Assembly: GCF_036208045.1 (NCBI RefSeq)
Contig: NZ_CP121472.1
Coordinates: forward strand, 1,189,531-1,253,530
DNA from: Thiorhodovibrio winogradskyi
Lineage (GTDB): Bacteria > Pseudomonadota > Gammaproteobacteria > Chromatiales > Chromatiaceae
DNA length: 64,000 nucleotides
Direction: 5' to 3'
This document shows, piece after piece, positions 48,062-57,681 of the stretch. The position numbers and the translations under genes are program-made. Numbering within the stretch: the stretch's first letter is position 1; the number at the start of each line of letters is the position of its first letter. A model generated the notes under the pieces. It did no database searches. It was not told the origin of the DNA and was given only the letters and a program-made list of their open reading frames with translations.

Positions 48062-48165
48062 GATGTCAAAGCCTGTCCGTTAGGATGTCGGGTAAGGTCG
48101 GTTCCCCGTCTGACCTCGCCATGCGAGAAAGGCGCCCCCGTGCGGAAATAGGGGAGCTTGCCGAG

Positions 48166-48624
48166 TTAATGCCGTCCGCTGTGTCCGAAACCCCCGCTGC
48201 CGCGGGATGATGGCGAAAAATCCTCAACGATCTCGAGCCTTGCCTGCAGCACTGGCACCAGCACCAATTGCGCGATGCGCTCGCCGATCTGAATCTCAAA
48301 GCTGTCCTGGCCCCGATTCCAGCAGGATACCAAGACTTCGCCCTGGTAGTCGGAGTCGATCAGGCCCACCAGATTGCCAAGCACAATGCCATGGCGATGA
48401 CCCAGGCCCGAGCGTGGCAGGATCATCGCGGCGATGCCAGGGTCGGCGATATGGATGGCGAGCCCGGTCGGAATCAGCTCCGCCATGCCGGGGGCCAGCT
48501 TGATTGGGGCCTTGAGCATCGCGCGCAGATCGAGCCCAGCAGCGCCTTCGGTAGCATAGGCTGGCAGCGGAAAGGCATCGCCCAGGCGCTGATCGAGAAT
48601 TTTGAGCTTAAGTGGATGTGACAT
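48166..48624 (-). CDS. dut: Deoxyuridine triphosphatase (dUTPase)
   Basis: Dut hydrolyses dUTP to dUMP and keeps uracil out of DNA. The 152-residue trimeric-type enzyme shows all five motifs: [38 protein letters not shown] and [11 protein letters not shown] at the C-terminus. ATG 48624 overlaps the end of coaBC, so coaBC-dut are translationally linked, as in other gammaproteobacteria. Confidence 0.97.
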   Translation of the reverse strand: MSHPLKLKILDQRLGDAFPLPAYATEGAAGLDLRAMLKAPIKLAPGMAELIPTGLAIHIADPGIAAMILPRSGLGHRHGIVLGNLVGLIDSDYQGEVLVSCWNRGQDSFEIQIGERIAQLVLVPVLQARLEIVEDFSPSSRGSGGFGHSGRH

Positions 48625-49807
48625 AGCGTTGCATGAGCGCGCGGGCAATTTCGCGTGCGGCCTGGTGTTTGGGCATCAGTGGCAGTTCGCGTTGGCCGTC
48701 GCCCCAGAGCAACAGCAAGGCGTTGTCGTCGCGATCAAAACCACCCTCTGCGCCGCCAACCAGATTGGCGGCGATCATATCCAGACCTTTGTTGTTCAGC
48801 TTGGCGCGGGCGTTGGCCTCCAGTGCCTCGGTTTCGGCGGCAAATCCCAGGGTAAAGGGTGCGGGATTGCGGGCGGCGACCTCGGCCAGAATATCGGGGT
48901 TGGGTACCAGTCGCAGATCGATGTTGCCTGAGTGTTTTTTTAGCTTCCGTGATGCCTGGAGTTCCGGTCGGTAATCAGCCACCGCGGCGGCGGCGATAAA
49001 AATGTCGCACTCGCCAACGCGCTCCATCACTGCAGCATGCATCTCGGCGGCGCTTTCAACCCTGACCAGCCGCGCGAGAGGTGGCGCCGGCAATGCCGTG
49101 GGCCCGGAAACCAAAATGACCTGGGCTCCCAGTTCCGTCAACACCTGGGCCAGAGCATAGCCCATCTTTCCGGAACTGCGGTTGCCGATGAAGCGCACCG
49201 GGTCCAAAGCCTCGTGTGTCGGCCCGGCGGTGATCAGAAGCCGCACACCGGCAAAGGGCTGCTGCTGGATTCCAAGCACGGCCTCGGCGATGGCGCTGGG
49301 CTCGAGCATGCGCCCACTGCCGATCTCGCCGCAGGCCTGATCGCCGCTGTCTGGTCCGAGCAGACGCGCGCCGCGAGAGAGCAGGCGCGCGACATTCTCC
49401 CGTACCGCGGGGTGTGCCCACATCTGTTGATTCATCGCCGGTGCGATGGTCAGGGGTGCCTGACTGGCGAGCACCAGGGTTGTCAGCAGGTCATCGGCCA
49501 GTCCGTGGGCAAGGCGCGCGATCAGGTTGGCGCTGGCCGGGGCGATGATGATCAAGTCCGCCCAGCGGGCAAGCTCGATATGACCCATGCCCGCCTCGGC
49601 CGCGGAATCGAACAGTTCCAAGCGCACCGGACGACCCGCCAGGGCCTGCAGGCTGAGTGGCGAGATAAAGGCCCGCGCGTGCGCCGTCATCACTACCTGC
49701 ACTTCGGCTCCGCGCTCGCGCAGACGGCGGATGAGTTCGGCGGATTTGTAGGCGGCGATGCTACCGCTGACCCCGAGCAGAATTCGCGGGCGGTCTTGGC
49801 TGGTCAT
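48608..49807 (-). CDS. coaBC: Phosphopantothenoylcysteine decarboxylase/synthetase
   Basis: CoaBC (Dfp) makes 4'-phosphopantetheine for coenzyme A in two steps. The 399-residue product has the FMN-dependent decarboxylase half ([18 protein letters not shown], active-site His in [19 protein letters not shown]) and the CTP-using synthetase half ([50 protein letters not shown]). ATG 49807 starts right before the conserved core. It is divergent from radC across 188 bases. Confidence 0.97.
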   Translation of the reverse strand: MTSQDRPRILLGVSGSIAAYKSAELIRRLRERGAEVQVVMTAHARAFISPLSLQALAGRPVRLELFDSAAEAGMGHIELARWADLIIIAPASANLIARLAHGLADDLLTTLVLASQAPLTIAPAMNQQMWAHPAVRENVARLLSRGARLLGPDSGDQACGEIGSGRMLEPSAIAEAVLGIQQQPFAGVRLLITAGPTHEALDPVRFIGNRSSGKMGYALAQVLTELGAQVILVSGPTALPAPPLARLVRVESAAEMHAAVMERVGECDIFIAAAAVADYRPELQASRKLKKHSGNIDLRLVPNPDILAEVAARNPAPFTLGFAAETEALEANARAKLNNKGLDMIAANLVGGAEGGFDRDDNALLLLWGDGQRELPLMPKHQAAREIARALMQRYVTST

Positions 49808-49965
49808 GGCGTGTCGGTCGATGCGGGGCTCGGCGGGAGGTTCGGCTGGGAGCCCCTTTTGCAGCCAGGTTGGCAGCTCGGTTGGGAACTTGATGGGGGC
49901 TTGGCTGTTGATGGCATTTCGTCTACTCTTTGCGACTGTGGTGGCTTCGTGTGACCCAAACCAGG

Positions 49966-49982
49966 GGTAACCATGGGTTACC
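49966..49982. promoter_or_regulatory. Palindrome next to the radC ribosome binding site
   Basis: GGTAACC (49966-49972) and GGTTACC (49976-49982) form a perfect 7-bp inverted repeat with the 3-base spacer ATG, directly before AGGAGGGG and the radC ATG. It could be an operator between the divergent coaBC and radC genes or a hairpin that affects radC translation. Confidence 0.4.
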
Positions 49983-49995
49983 AGGAGGGGGCGAT

Positions 49996-50670
49996 ATGTC
50001 GATTCTTGACTGGCCGGCGGACGAGCGACCGAGGGAGAAACTGCTGGATCTCGGGGCCGAGGCGCTGACGGACGCCGAACTGCTGGCCATTTTTCTACGA
50101 ACCGGGGTAGCGGGCAAGAGCGCCGTCGATCTGGCGCGGGAATTATTGACAACCCATGGTGGTCTGGTGGGTCTGTTGTCGGCGGAGCAACATGATTTTT
50201 GCTCCGCCAAGGGACTGGGAGTGGCCAAGTTTGTGCAACTGCGCGCGGTGCTGGAGATGGGCCGGCGGTATTTGCGCGAGGAGCTGGTCGAGCGCGATGC
50301 CATCACCAGTCCGGAGGTCACTCGCCGCTATCTAAAAATGCGCTTGCGCGGCTATCCCTACGAGGTGTTTGCCGGGCTCTTTCTCGATAACCGCCATCGC
50401 GTCATTCAATACCAGGAGCTCTTTCGCGGCACCATCGACGGGGCCAGCGTGCATCCGCGAGAGGTGATACGCGCGGCTATGCTGTGCAATGCCGCGGCGG
50501 TGATTTTCGCGCACAACCATCCGTCCGGTGTGGCCGAACCCAGTCAGGCCGATATTCACATTACCGAGCGGTTGCGCCAGGCACTCGACTATATCGACGT
50601 GCGCGTGCTCGATCACATCATCATTGGCGAAGGCGATGGAACCTCTTTTGCCGAGCGTGGTTTGCTTTAG
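49996..50670 (+). CDS. radC: RadC-family JAB1/MPN-domain protein
   Basis: The 224-residue product has an N-terminal helix-hairpin-helix-like part ([26 protein letters not shown]) and a C-terminal JAB1/MPN domain with [28 protein letters not shown], which holds the metal-binding HxHPSG motif. RadC was once linked to DNA repair, but its role is unclear; no repair activity is firmly established. ATG 49996 is supported by AGGAGGGG. Its position next to coaBC is conserved. Confidence 0.95.
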   Translation: MSILDWPADERPREKLLDLGAEALTDAELLAIFLRTGVAGKSAVDLARELLTTHGGLVGLLSAEQHDFCSAKGLGVAKFVQLRAVLEMGRRYLREELVERDAITSPEVTRRYLKMRLRGYPYEVFAGLFLDNRHRVIQYQELFRGTIDGASVHPREVIRAAMLCNAAAVIFAHNHPSGVAEPSQADIHITERLRQALDYIDVRVLDHIIIGEGDGTSFAERGLL

Positions 50671-50681
50671 GGTTTGACTGT

Positions 50682-50711
50682 CCCTGGTACTCCTCATAGA
50701 AGATACCAGGG
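50682..50711 (+). terminator. Hairpin downstream of radC
   Basis: CCCTGGTA (50682-50689) and TACCAGGG (50704-50711) form a perfect 8-bp stem with a 14-base loop, 11 bases after the radC stop; flanking TTTGA/TCAAA could extend it. There is no strong T-run afterwards, so factor-independent termination is only possible. The following 130 bases up to ccmI hold nothing recognisable. Confidence 0.35.
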
Positions 50712-50840
50712 TCAAATTGTTACCCAATAGGCCAAGATGCGTGTTTTTCAGATCAGTCGGGTTGTCAAATAGTAAGTGTCGTCACTCTATACGTCCCACG
50801 TGAAGCCTTAACAGCGCTGCTGGCGTAGTGAAACGCGCGC

Positions 50841-52292
50841 CTAAGGCAATCGCTGGTCGATGACCACTTCTACCGGCGCTTGGACAGCGCTGACGGTGAC
50901 GGGGCCGGTCTCACCCTGCAGGTCTCCTGGCATGGGCATGGCCTGGCCGCCGAGGGAGATGCGCGCGCCCAGGATGACCTCGGGGAAGTTCGAGAGGGTC
51001 ATTGCCGGGTTCATGGCCATGCTGTCGTCCAGTGTCAGGGTGGCGGGCAGGTCGCCAACGCGCAGGCGCTGCGCGGCCAGGGGCATGGGCGGACCAGCGG
51101 CGGCCTTGGCGTAGACGAAGACCACGGCAGCTGGTGGTGCCTGATCGGCCAGCTCCGCTGTGACCGAGATGCTGACTTGAATGCGCGCACCAGGCGCGGC
51201 GGTGGAGTCGGTCGCGAGGGATGATTGCGCCGACGCGCTGGTTGTGCCGGTCTCCCCTTGGCCCTTTGGCGTGATGACGCTCTCCTGGGGCTTGGCCGCT
51301 GCCGTTTGCGCCTGTGCGTCTTCCTCGGGCTTGGTCGCAGGCGACTCGCTCCTAGCCGAGGCTTGGTCGGAGGCCTGGTCGGAGGCCTGGTCGGAGGCAG
51401 GTGCCGTCACCACGCCACCGCGTTTGCGTGCTTCCTCGATCAAGCCGCGCAGATCCTCGGCATCGTCGCTGCCAGGGTCGATTTGATTGAGTATGCGCTG
51501 CCAGGACTGGATGGCGGCACTGTACTGGCCGCGCTGAAAGGACAGCATGCCGGTGAGCCAGCGGGCGTTGATGTGGTTGGGGTCGGCGGCAAGCACCTCG
51601 CTGATGAGCGCGGCGGGTTGACCTTCCAGGCTGTTATTGTTGTTGGCGGCCAGTGCCTCGGCGTAGGTGAGTTTGACATCCAGGTCATTGGGATCGAGTG
51701 CATAGGCGCGTTCCAGTGACTTCAAGGCGGCCGGGGCATTGCCTAGCGCGAAGTAGGTGCGCCCGAGCATCATCCAGCCCTCGATGTCCCCTGGATTCTG
51801 CTCCATGCGCGCGGCCAGGCGATTGGCCAACTCATCAAGTGGCGGCATCTCGCCATTGCCGCCATGCCCGGGAATGCCCTGGCTGGCGGCGCCGGCGTCG
51901 GCCAGGCGCGGGATAATCTCGGGCGTGCCGGTTGTTTGGTAGAGCGCCACCGCCAGCGCGGGAATGGTCAGCGCCAGCAGTGGCAGCAGCCAGCGCCCAC
52001 GGGTGCCGTGCTCGGTGGCCGAGGCGCCGGCGTCGTCCAGGTCATGCAGGAGTTCGCGCTCCAGTTCCTGGCGCGCGCTCTGGTGCTGCTCGGGGTCAAT
52101 TTTACCGTTGGCCAGGTCGACATCAAGCTCGGCCAGTTGCTGGCGGAACAGACCGAGATTGACCGCGTCTTGTGTGGGTGGCGCGTCCTTGGCTTGGTCG
52201 GCATGGGGGGTTCGCGCGCGCCATAGGGGCAAGAGCACAAAGAAAGCCGCCAGCAGCATCAGACCGCCGGCCAGAGTCCAGAACAGGGTCAT
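50841..52292 (-). CDS. ccmI: Cytochrome c maturation protein CcmI
   Basis: CcmI holds apocytochrome c for heme ligation. The 483-residue product has two membrane helices (MTLFWTLAGGLMLLAAFFVLLPLW and WLLPLLALTIPALAVALY) separated by a cytoplasmic helical segment, then a periplasmic TPR domain (GWMMLGRTYFALGNAPAALKSLERAYALDPND, ARWLTGMLSFQRGQYSAAIQSW) and a beta-rich C-terminal domain. A linker contains three SDQA units, encoded by a 12-base DNA repeat. It corresponds to the C-terminal half of E. coli CcmH. It is the last gene of the ccm operon and overlaps ccmH by four bases. Confidence 0.95.
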   Translation of the reverse strand: MTLFWTLAGGLMLLAAFFVLLPLWRARTPHADQAKDAPPTQDAVNLGLFRQQLAELDVDLANGKIDPEQHQSARQELERELLHDLDDAGASATEHGTRGRWLLPLLALTIPALAVALYQTTGTPEIIPRLADAGAASQGIPGHGGNGEMPPLDELANRLAARMEQNPGDIEGWMMLGRTYFALGNAPAALKSLERAYALDPNDLDVKLTYAEALAANNNNSLEGQPAALISEVLAADPNHINARWLTGMLSFQRGQYSAAIQSWQRILNQIDPGSDDAEDLRGLIEEARKRGGVVTAPASDQASDQASDQASARSESPATKPEEDAQAQTAAAKPQESVITPKGQGETGTTSASAQSSLATDSTAAPGARIQVSISVTAELADQAPPAAVVFVYAKAAAGPPMPLAAQRLRVGDLPATLTLDDSMAMNPAMTLSNFPEVILGARISLGGQAMPMPGDLQGETGPVTVSAVQAPVEVVIDQRLP

Positions 52293-52834
52293 GCGGATTT
52301 ATCCTCACTGCCAGCTTGGGTATTCAGCAGTTGTTGCAGGCGCTGTTGTTCGCTTTCAGACAGGGTCGAGGGCGCTCCGCCGCGGCTGCGCATCAGGGAG
52401 CGCACCATGAAAAAAGCCGCGATGCCAATGAGCACGAAGGGGCCGAACCAGAGCACATAGGTTGAGGGTTTGAGGGGCGGGTCGTAGAGCACGAAGTCGC
52501 CGTAACGATCAGTCAGGAAGACCAGGATTTCTTCTTTGGACTGGCCCTCGCGCATCATGCCGTAGACTTCCTCGCGCAGGTCCTGGGCCAGTTCGGCCTG
52601 GGAGCCTTCCAGGGATTCGTTCTGGCATACCAGGCAGCGCAGCTTGCTGATCAGGTCGCGGAATTCTTCTTCTTGCCCGGGTGTGTCGAATTTGAATTCA
52701 TCCAGGGTAAAGGCGCTGGCCGAGGTGGCCAGGACCAGAAAGGACATGAGCGACGCCGTCAGCAAGGCCATGAGCAAGGGTGGTCGCGGCACGGAGAGCG
52801 GCCGTGGCTGGGTGAAAGGGCTTTGCGCGGACAT
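52289..52834 (-). CDS. ccmH: Cytochrome c maturation protein CcmH
   Basis: CcmH is a membrane-bound thiol oxidoreductase that helps reduce the CxxCH cysteines of apocytochrome c. The 181-residue product has an N-terminal signal helix (ALLTASLMSFLVLATSASA), the redox motif LRCLVCQNESLEGS, the helix bundle AQDLREEVYGMMREGQSKEEILVFLTDRYG, and a C-terminal membrane helix (YVLWFGPFVLIGIAAFFMV). The length matches the short form, with the TPR part encoded separately as ccmI. Confidence 0.95.
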   Translation of the reverse strand: MSAQSPFTQPRPLSVPRPPLLMALLTASLMSFLVLATSASAFTLDEFKFDTPGQEEEFRDLISKLRCLVCQNESLEGSQAELAQDLREEVYGMMREGQSKEEILVFLTDRYGDFVLYDPPLKPSTYVLWFGPFVLIGIAAFFMVRSLMRSRGGAPSTLSESEQQRLQQLLNTQAGSEDKSA

Positions 52835-52835
52835 C

Positions 52836-53414
52836 TCAGCTCTCCTTGCCTGGTTGTTCGGCGTTGAGTTTTTCGATCAGGGGCGCGAGCACCCGCTCCC
52901 AGGTGGGCGGATCGATGGGGCCGATGTGCTTGTGGCGAATGATGCCCTGGCGATCCACCACAAAGGTCTCGGGAGCGCCATAGATGCCCCAGTCAATTCC
53001 GTATTCGTTGTCCGGGTCATGGGCGATGCGCTTGTAGGGGTTGCCGGTCATGCGGATCACGGTGGTGGCATCGGTTTTGTCGTCCTTCCAGTTCAGTCCG
53101 ATGATCTGGAAATCGTCGCGCCCGGCGAGTTCCATCAGTATGCCGTGTTCGGCACGACAGGCGTTGCACCAGGAGGCCCAGACATTGATCAGCGAAATCT
53201 GGCCGTCGAGATCGGCATTGGAGACCGTGCGCGAGGGGTCGAGCAGGTCCGGCAGCTTGAATTCAGGCGCGGCTTTGCCGACCAGCGGCGAGGGCACTTC
53301 GCGCGGATCCTGGCCCAGGCCAAACAGCAGCAAGCCGGCGAGCGCGCCGAAGATGATCAGCGGCACCAGAAAGCGCAGCTTGGAGTTGGAGGGCGTTGTT
53401 TTGTCGTCAGTCAT
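52836..53414 (-). CDS. ccmG: Thiol:disulfide interchange protein CcmG (DsbE)
   Basis: CcmG is a periplasmic membrane-tethered thioredoxin that keeps apocytochrome and CcmH reduced. The 192-residue product has one N-terminal helix (LRFLVPLIIFGALAGLLLFGLG), then a thioredoxin fold with INVWASWCNACRAEH and the cis-proline region GIYGAPETFVVD. The active site reads WCNAC, where E. coli has WCPTC. The acidic residues near the active site of the CcmG family are present (DNEYGIDWG). ATG 53414 is chosen since upstream codons are repetitive and unlike the family. Confidence 0.95.
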   Translation of the reverse strand: MTDDKTTPSNSKLRFLVPLIIFGALAGLLLFGLGQDPREVPSPLVGKAAPEFKLPDLLDPSRTVSNADLDGQISLINVWASWCNACRAEHGILMELAGRDDFQIIGLNWKDDKTDATTVIRMTGNPYKRIAHDPDNEYGIDWGIYGAPETFVVDRQGIIRHKHIGPIDPPTWERVLAPLIEKLNAEQPGKES

Positions 53415-53516
53415 CTTAATTCCCAAGGATTGAGAAGCGCGTGCGGAGAAGCGCGGAGCGGGCGAAGGGGGGGCGTCTGACCCACCGCGGTTCACTCGCT
53501 CCGATCATTAGCATTG

Positions 53517-53546
53517 CTTTAGGTGGGCTTTCAGGCGGGCTTTCAG
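53517..53546. repeat. 12-base tandem repeat at the ccmF stop codon
   Basis: Read on the minus strand, the ccmF end continues as ACC TGA AAG CCC, GCC TGA AAG CCC, ACC TAA AGC. Each 12-base unit carries a stop codon in the ccmF frame, so the gene end has been duplicated in tandem. It fills part of the gap to ccmG. Confidence 0.85.
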
Positions 53547-55543
53547 GTGGCCATGGCCGGAGCCCCGGTCGCGGTTGCGCTCGGCGCCTTGACCTGGACG
53601 CGCGCGGCACGGTAGCGCGGATCCGTCACCGCCAGCAGGCCACCGATGGCCATGAAGATGGCGCCCAGCCAGATCCAGCGCACATAGGGCTTGTAGTAGA
53701 GCCGCAGTGCCCAGTCGCCGCCGCCCACGTGCTCGCCCAGGGAGACATAGATATCGCGTAGGAAGCCGGCATCGATGGCCGCCTCTGTCATCGGCATGCC
53801 ACCACCAAGGTAGGCGCGCTTTTCCGGGAACAGCTCGGCGATTCTCTTCTCGCCCCGATAGACGATGAAATGCCCCTGATCCGCCTTGTAGTTGGGGCCA
53901 TCCACCGGCTTGGCGCCCTGGAATTCAAAACGATAACCGGCGATATAATCGGAATCGCCCGGAGACATGCGCACGTCATGCTCGACGTCGAAGGTGGAAA
54001 CCATGGTAATGCCGACGATCAGCACCGCCACGCCGAGATGGGCGATCAGCATGCCATGGAAGCTCCGTCCGGCGCCGCGCAGATCGTTGGCGATGGCGGC
54101 CTTGAGGCCACCGGGGCGGTTTTTCAGTCGCTCGCGCAGGGCCGTCAGGTGGGAGAAGAGCAGCCAGGCGGCCAGCCCGAGCCCAATGGTGACCCACAGG
54201 TGGCTGGCGGCGAACTCAGCGTTGGCGACCCAGAACATTGCGGCGACCGTCAGCACCATGGCTGGCCACAGTTTGCCCAGCAGTCGCAGCGGCTCGTCAT
54301 GCTTCCAGCGTACCAGCGGACCAATGCCGAGCAGTAGCGCCATGAAAGGCGCCAGGGCCACGAACATCTTGTTAAACCAGGGGAAGCCGACGGAAATCTT
54401 GCCCCAGCCAAAGGCCTCGTAGATGAGCGGCGCCAGGGTGCCGAACAACACCAGAATGGTGAAGGCCGAAAACAGCAGGTTGTTCATTAGCAGGGAACTC
54501 TCGCGCGAGAGCAGATCGAAGTTTCCGCCCGAGGAAACACTGGGCGCGCGCCAGGCGTAGAGTGCCAGGGAGCCGCCGATGACAATGCATAAAAACAGCA
54601 GAATAAAGGCGCCGCGCGCCGGGTCGGTGGCGAAGGCGTGCACCGAGGTCAGAACGCCCGAGCGCACCAGGAAGGTTCCGAGCAGGCTGAGCGAGAAGGC
54701 GGAGATGGCGAGCAGCACCGTCCAACTCTTGAAAGCGGCGCGCTTTTCGGTCACGGCAAGGGAGTGCATCAGCGCTGTGCCGATGAGCCAGGGCATTAAT
54801 GATGCGTTTTCGACCGGATCCCAGAACCACCAGCCGCCCCAGCCGAGTTCGTAGTAAGCCCACCAGGAGCCGAGCGCGATGCCGATGGTGAGGAAAATCC
54901 AGGCCACCGTGGTCCAGGGCCGCGACCAGCGCGCCCAGGCGGCGTCAAGCTTGCCGCCAATGAGCGCGGCGATGGCGAAGGAGAATGCGACCGAGAAGCC
55001 GACATAGCCCATGTACAGCATGGGCGGATGGATGGCGAGGCCGAAGTCCTGCAGCAGGGGGTTGAGATCGCGGCCCTCGGGCGGCACCGGGAACAGGCGG
55101 TCGAAGGGATTGGATGTCAGCAGGGTGAAGAGCAGAAAGCCAATGGTCACCATGCCCTGGACGGAGATAACGCGCGCGATCATGGCCAGCGGCAGATTGC
55201 GGCTGTAGTAGGCGACGGCCGCGCCCCAGCCAGCCATCATCAGCACCCATAACAGCAGCGAGCCTTCATGCGCGCCCCAGACCGCCGAGATTTTGTAAAT
55301 GGTCGGCAGCAGGGTGTTGGAATTGGTGGCGACATAGGTGACCGAGAAATCGCTCACCAGAAAGGCTTGGACCAGGCATAGAAAGGAGATGGCGATGAAG
55401 GTCAGTTGCCCGTAGGCCAAAGGCCGGGCCAGCGTCATCCAGTGACGGTTGCCATTGAAGGACCCCGCTAGGGGGACGACGGCCTGCGCCAAGGCAAAGC
55501 AAAGCGCGACTATGAGTGCGAAATGGCCTAGCTCGGGGATCAT
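53543..55543 (-). CDS. ccmF: Cytochrome c heme lyase CcmF
   Basis: CcmF takes heme from holo-CcmE and attaches it to apocytochrome c. The 666-residue protein has about 15 hydrophobic helices, the tryptophan-rich heme-handling signature WGGWWFWDPVENASLMPWL, and conserved periplasmic His residues (WGAHEGSLLLWV; IHPPMLYMGY; TSVHAFATDPARG). The start overlaps the end of ccmE by four bases. A 12-base tandem repeat with repeated stop codons follows its end. Confidence 0.97.
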   Translation of the reverse strand: MIPELGHFALIVALCFALAQAVVPLAGSFNGNRHWMTLARPLAYGQLTFIAISFLCLVQAFLVSDFSVTYVATNSNTLLPTIYKISAVWGAHEGSLLLWVLMMAGWGAAVAYYSRNLPLAMIARVISVQGMVTIGFLLFTLLTSNPFDRLFPVPPEGRDLNPLLQDFGLAIHPPMLYMGYVGFSVAFSFAIAALIGGKLDAAWARWSRPWTTVAWIFLTIGIALGSWWAYYELGWGGWWFWDPVENASLMPWLIGTALMHSLAVTEKRAAFKSWTVLLAISAFSLSLLGTFLVRSGVLTSVHAFATDPARGAFILLFLCIVIGGSLALYAWRAPSVSSGGNFDLLSRESSLLMNNLLFSAFTILVLFGTLAPLIYEAFGWGKISVGFPWFNKMFVALAPFMALLLGIGPLVRWKHDEPLRLLGKLWPAMVLTVAAMFWVANAEFAASHLWVTIGLGLAAWLLFSHLTALRERLKNRPGGLKAAIANDLRGAGRSFHGMLIAHLGVAVLIVGITMVSTFDVEHDVRMSPGDSDYIAGYRFEFQGAKPVDGPNYKADQGHFIVYRGEKRIAELFPEKRAYLGGGMPMTEAAIDAGFLRDIYVSLGEHVGGGDWALRLYYKPYVRWIWLGAIFMAIGGLLAVTDPRYRAARVQVKAPSATATGAPAMAT

Positions 55544-55992
55544 TGAGTGACTGACTCCACCACGCCATCGACGTGAGCGGCCTGCAGGGTATTGGCCACC
55601 TCGGGTGGCATGTAGGATTCATCATGCTTGGCAAGCACTTCCTCGGCCATGAAGACACCACCCGGCCCCATGCGTCCCCTGGCCACCACGCCCTGACCCT
55701 CGCTAAACAAGTCGGGCAGGATGCCGGTGTAGCTGACTGGCACCACGGCGGCATTGTCCGTCACGTCAAACTTCAGAGTGAGCCCGTCCGGCTGGCGCCG
55801 CAGACTGTTCTCAACCACCAAACCGCCGACACGAAAGACGGCATCGGTGGGATGTTCGTTCGCCATCACCTGGGTGGGACTGAAGAAATAGGAAATATTG
55901 CTGCGCAGCGCGCTGATGGCAAGTCCGGCGGCCAGGCTGACGCCGACCACGGCAACGGCCACGAACAGGATGCGTTTTTGTCTGGCTTTCAT
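55540..55992 (-). CDS. ccmE: Heme chaperone CcmE
   Basis: CcmE carries heme covalently in the periplasm between CcmC and CcmF. The 150-residue product has an N-terminal membrane anchor (KRILFVAVAVVGVSLAAGLAI), an OB-fold beta domain (FRVGGLVVENSL, VSYTGILPDLFSEGQGVVARG) and the heme-binding HxxxY motif at His123 to Tyr127 (KHDESYMPPEV). Confidence 0.97.
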   Translation of the reverse strand: MKARQKRILFVAVAVVGVSLAAGLAISALRSNISYFFSPTQVMANEHPTDAVFRVGGLVVENSLRRQPDGLTLKFDVTDNAAVVPVSYTGILPDLFSEGQGVVARGRMGPGGVFMAEEVLAKHDESYMPPEVANTLQAAHVDGVVESVTQ

Positions 55993-56052
55993 CCTCGATC
56001 CTCAAAAAGGGGGTTCCGCCGAACCGGCTTGTCCGGCGGCAAGAAGTCCACG

Positions 56053-56232
56053 TTAATGTTTGGGTTCCCCGGGCGTCTGATCGCGCCCACGTACCCAGCG
56101 ACCAAGACGGGCGAGCAAAGTTCGCCGATTAAGCATCAGCGCGATCACTTCCGCCGCCATCAGCGCGAAGGTCATGCCGTAGGCGCCCCAGACGAAAAAG
56201 GCGTAACCGCCCTGGTTCAGAAAGCTTGTCAT
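56053..56232 (-). CDS. ccmD: Small heme exporter subunit CcmD
   Basis: CcmD is a tiny membrane protein that stabilises the CcmABC-CcmE release complex. The 59-residue product has one helix (YAFFVWGAYGMTFALMAAEVIALML) followed by a basic cytoplasmic tail. ATG 56232 overlaps the ccmC stop by four bases, which fixes the start. Its position between ccmC and ccmE confirms the identity despite weak sequence conservation. Confidence 0.9.
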   Translation of the reverse strand: MTSFLNQGGYAFFVWGAYGMTFALMAAEVIALMLNRRTLLARLGRWVRGRDQTPGEPKH

Positions 56233-56987
56233 TGCTTGGGTTCCCCTTGCAGCAGACCCTGGACCCAGGCACTGTCCTTCTCGCGCAGCAGAATAATGTC
56301 GCGCAAGCGCGCGAAAGCCACGGCGAAGGAATAGCTCCAGAAACCCAGGGTCACGCCCAGCATGGGCCAGCGGATGCTCGGATGAATCGAGCCCGGCGCG
56401 GAGCGCTGGTGCAGCGCCGCGCATTGGGTTGGGTCCGGGCAATTGATCGACCAGTAGATCACCGGCAGCATCACCAGTCCGACAATCGCCAGCAGCGCGG
56501 CGGCGCGATCAGCGCGGCGGGTGTCATCGATGGCCGAATGCAGGGCGATGTAGCCAATATAAAGGAAAAACAAAATCAGCTCGGAGGTCAGGCGCGGGTC
56601 CCAGTCCCAGTAGGTGCCCCAGCTTGGCCGACCCCAGAAAGCGCCAGTCCACAAAGCAATAAAGGTGAAGATTGCCCCGGTCGGCGCGACCGCCTTGGCC
56701 ATCATAAAGCTCAGCCGGGTGTTGAAGACCAACCCAATGGCCGACCAGCCAGCCAGGACCAGATAGAGCCACATGGACATCCAGGCGCCGGCGACATGGA
56801 TGTAAATGATGCGGTAATACTCTTTTTGCGGATTACTGCCGCCGAGCTGATCGGCGGTGCCGAGAAAGCCCCATAGCAGGGAGAGAACCACCAGCACGGC
56901 AGCGACGCCCGCGAACCATGGAATCATCCGGCCGGCAAGCGGATAGAAAGCGGCCGGAGAAGCGTATTTGAACCAATTGATGTTCAT
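56229..56987 (-). CDS. ccmC: Heme exporter/presenting protein CcmC
   Basis: CcmC binds heme on the periplasmic side and loads it on CcmE. The 252-residue product has six hydrophobic helices and the tryptophan-rich signature WGTYWDWDPRLTSELILFFLYIGY, with flanking heme-ligand histidines in IYIHVAGAWMSMW and IHPSIRWPML. ATG 56987 (MNINWFKYASP) matches the usual N-terminus. Confidence 0.97.
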   Translation of the reverse strand: MNINWFKYASPAAFYPLAGRMIPWFAGVAAVLVVLSLLWGFLGTADQLGGSNPQKEYYRIIYIHVAGAWMSMWLYLVLAGWSAIGLVFNTRLSFMMAKAVAPTGAIFTFIALWTGAFWGRPSWGTYWDWDPRLTSELILFFLYIGYIALHSAIDDTRRADRAAALLAIVGLVMLPVIYWSINCPDPTQCAALHQRSAPGSIHPSIRWPMLGVTLGFWSYSFAVAFARLRDIILLREKDSAWVQGLLQGEPKQ

Positions 56988-57009
56988 ACGGATGAGGGTC
57001 TTCGTTTGT

Positions 57010-57681
57010 TCACTCCACCGAGATCCGCAGCGCCGCCGCCGCGGCCCAAGGACCCAACAACAGCGCCAGCAGCAGCAGGGCACCAAGCAACATCAGATAA
57101 GGCTCGGCATCGGCCAGCGCAATGGCGCTCACGGTCACCGCCCCCTCGCCATAGATCAGGATCGGGATGTAGAGGGGTAAAATCAGCAGCGACAGCAGGA
57201 TTCCACCCCCGCGCAGGCCGAGCGTGAGGGCCGCGCCTATGGCCCCGATCAGCCCCAGCGTCGGGGTGCCGAGGAGCAAGGATGCCATCATGATCAGCAT
57301 TTGACTATCCTGCAAATGATACTGCATCGCAATCAGCGGGGCGATCAGCACCAAGGGCAGGCCGGTTAGCAGCCAGTGGGCCAACACTTTCGCCAGCACC
57401 AGTAGCCCGAGCGGCTGGGGGGTCAGTAGCATTTGCTCCAGGGTGCCATCCTCATGGTCGGCCGCGAACAGCCGCTCCAGCGCCAGCATGGAGGCCAGCA
57501 GCGCCGCCACCCAGACCACGCCCGGCCCGAGTTCGCGCAGCAGGGCGCGTTCGCTGCCCACGCCGAGCGGGAAAAGGCTGACGACGATCAGAAAGAAAAA
57601 CAGCACTGTCAGGACATCGGTGCGCCGGCGCAGCGCCAGTGTCAGGTCGCGGCCGAGGATGGAGATGAAGGTGCCTAGCAT
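57010..57681 (-). CDS. ccmB: ABC transporter permease CcmB
   Basis: CcmB is the membrane subunit paired with the ATPase CcmA; the pair releases holo-CcmE from CcmC. The 223-residue product has six hydrophobic helices and the family stretches RDLTLALRRRTDVL, LFAADHEDGTLEQMLLTPQPL and ILPLYIPILIYGEGAV. It overlaps the end of ccmA by seven bases. Confidence 0.96.
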   Translation of the reverse strand: MLGTFISILGRDLTLALRRRTDVLTVLFFFLIVVSLFPLGVGSERALLRELGPGVVWVAALLASMLALERLFAADHEDGTLEQMLLTPQPLGLLVLAKVLAHWLLTGLPLVLIAPLIAMQYHLQDSQMLIMMASLLLGTPTLGLIGAIGAALTLGLRGGGILLSLLILPLYIPILIYGEGAVTVSAIALADAEPYLMLLGALLLLALLLGPWAAAAALRISVE

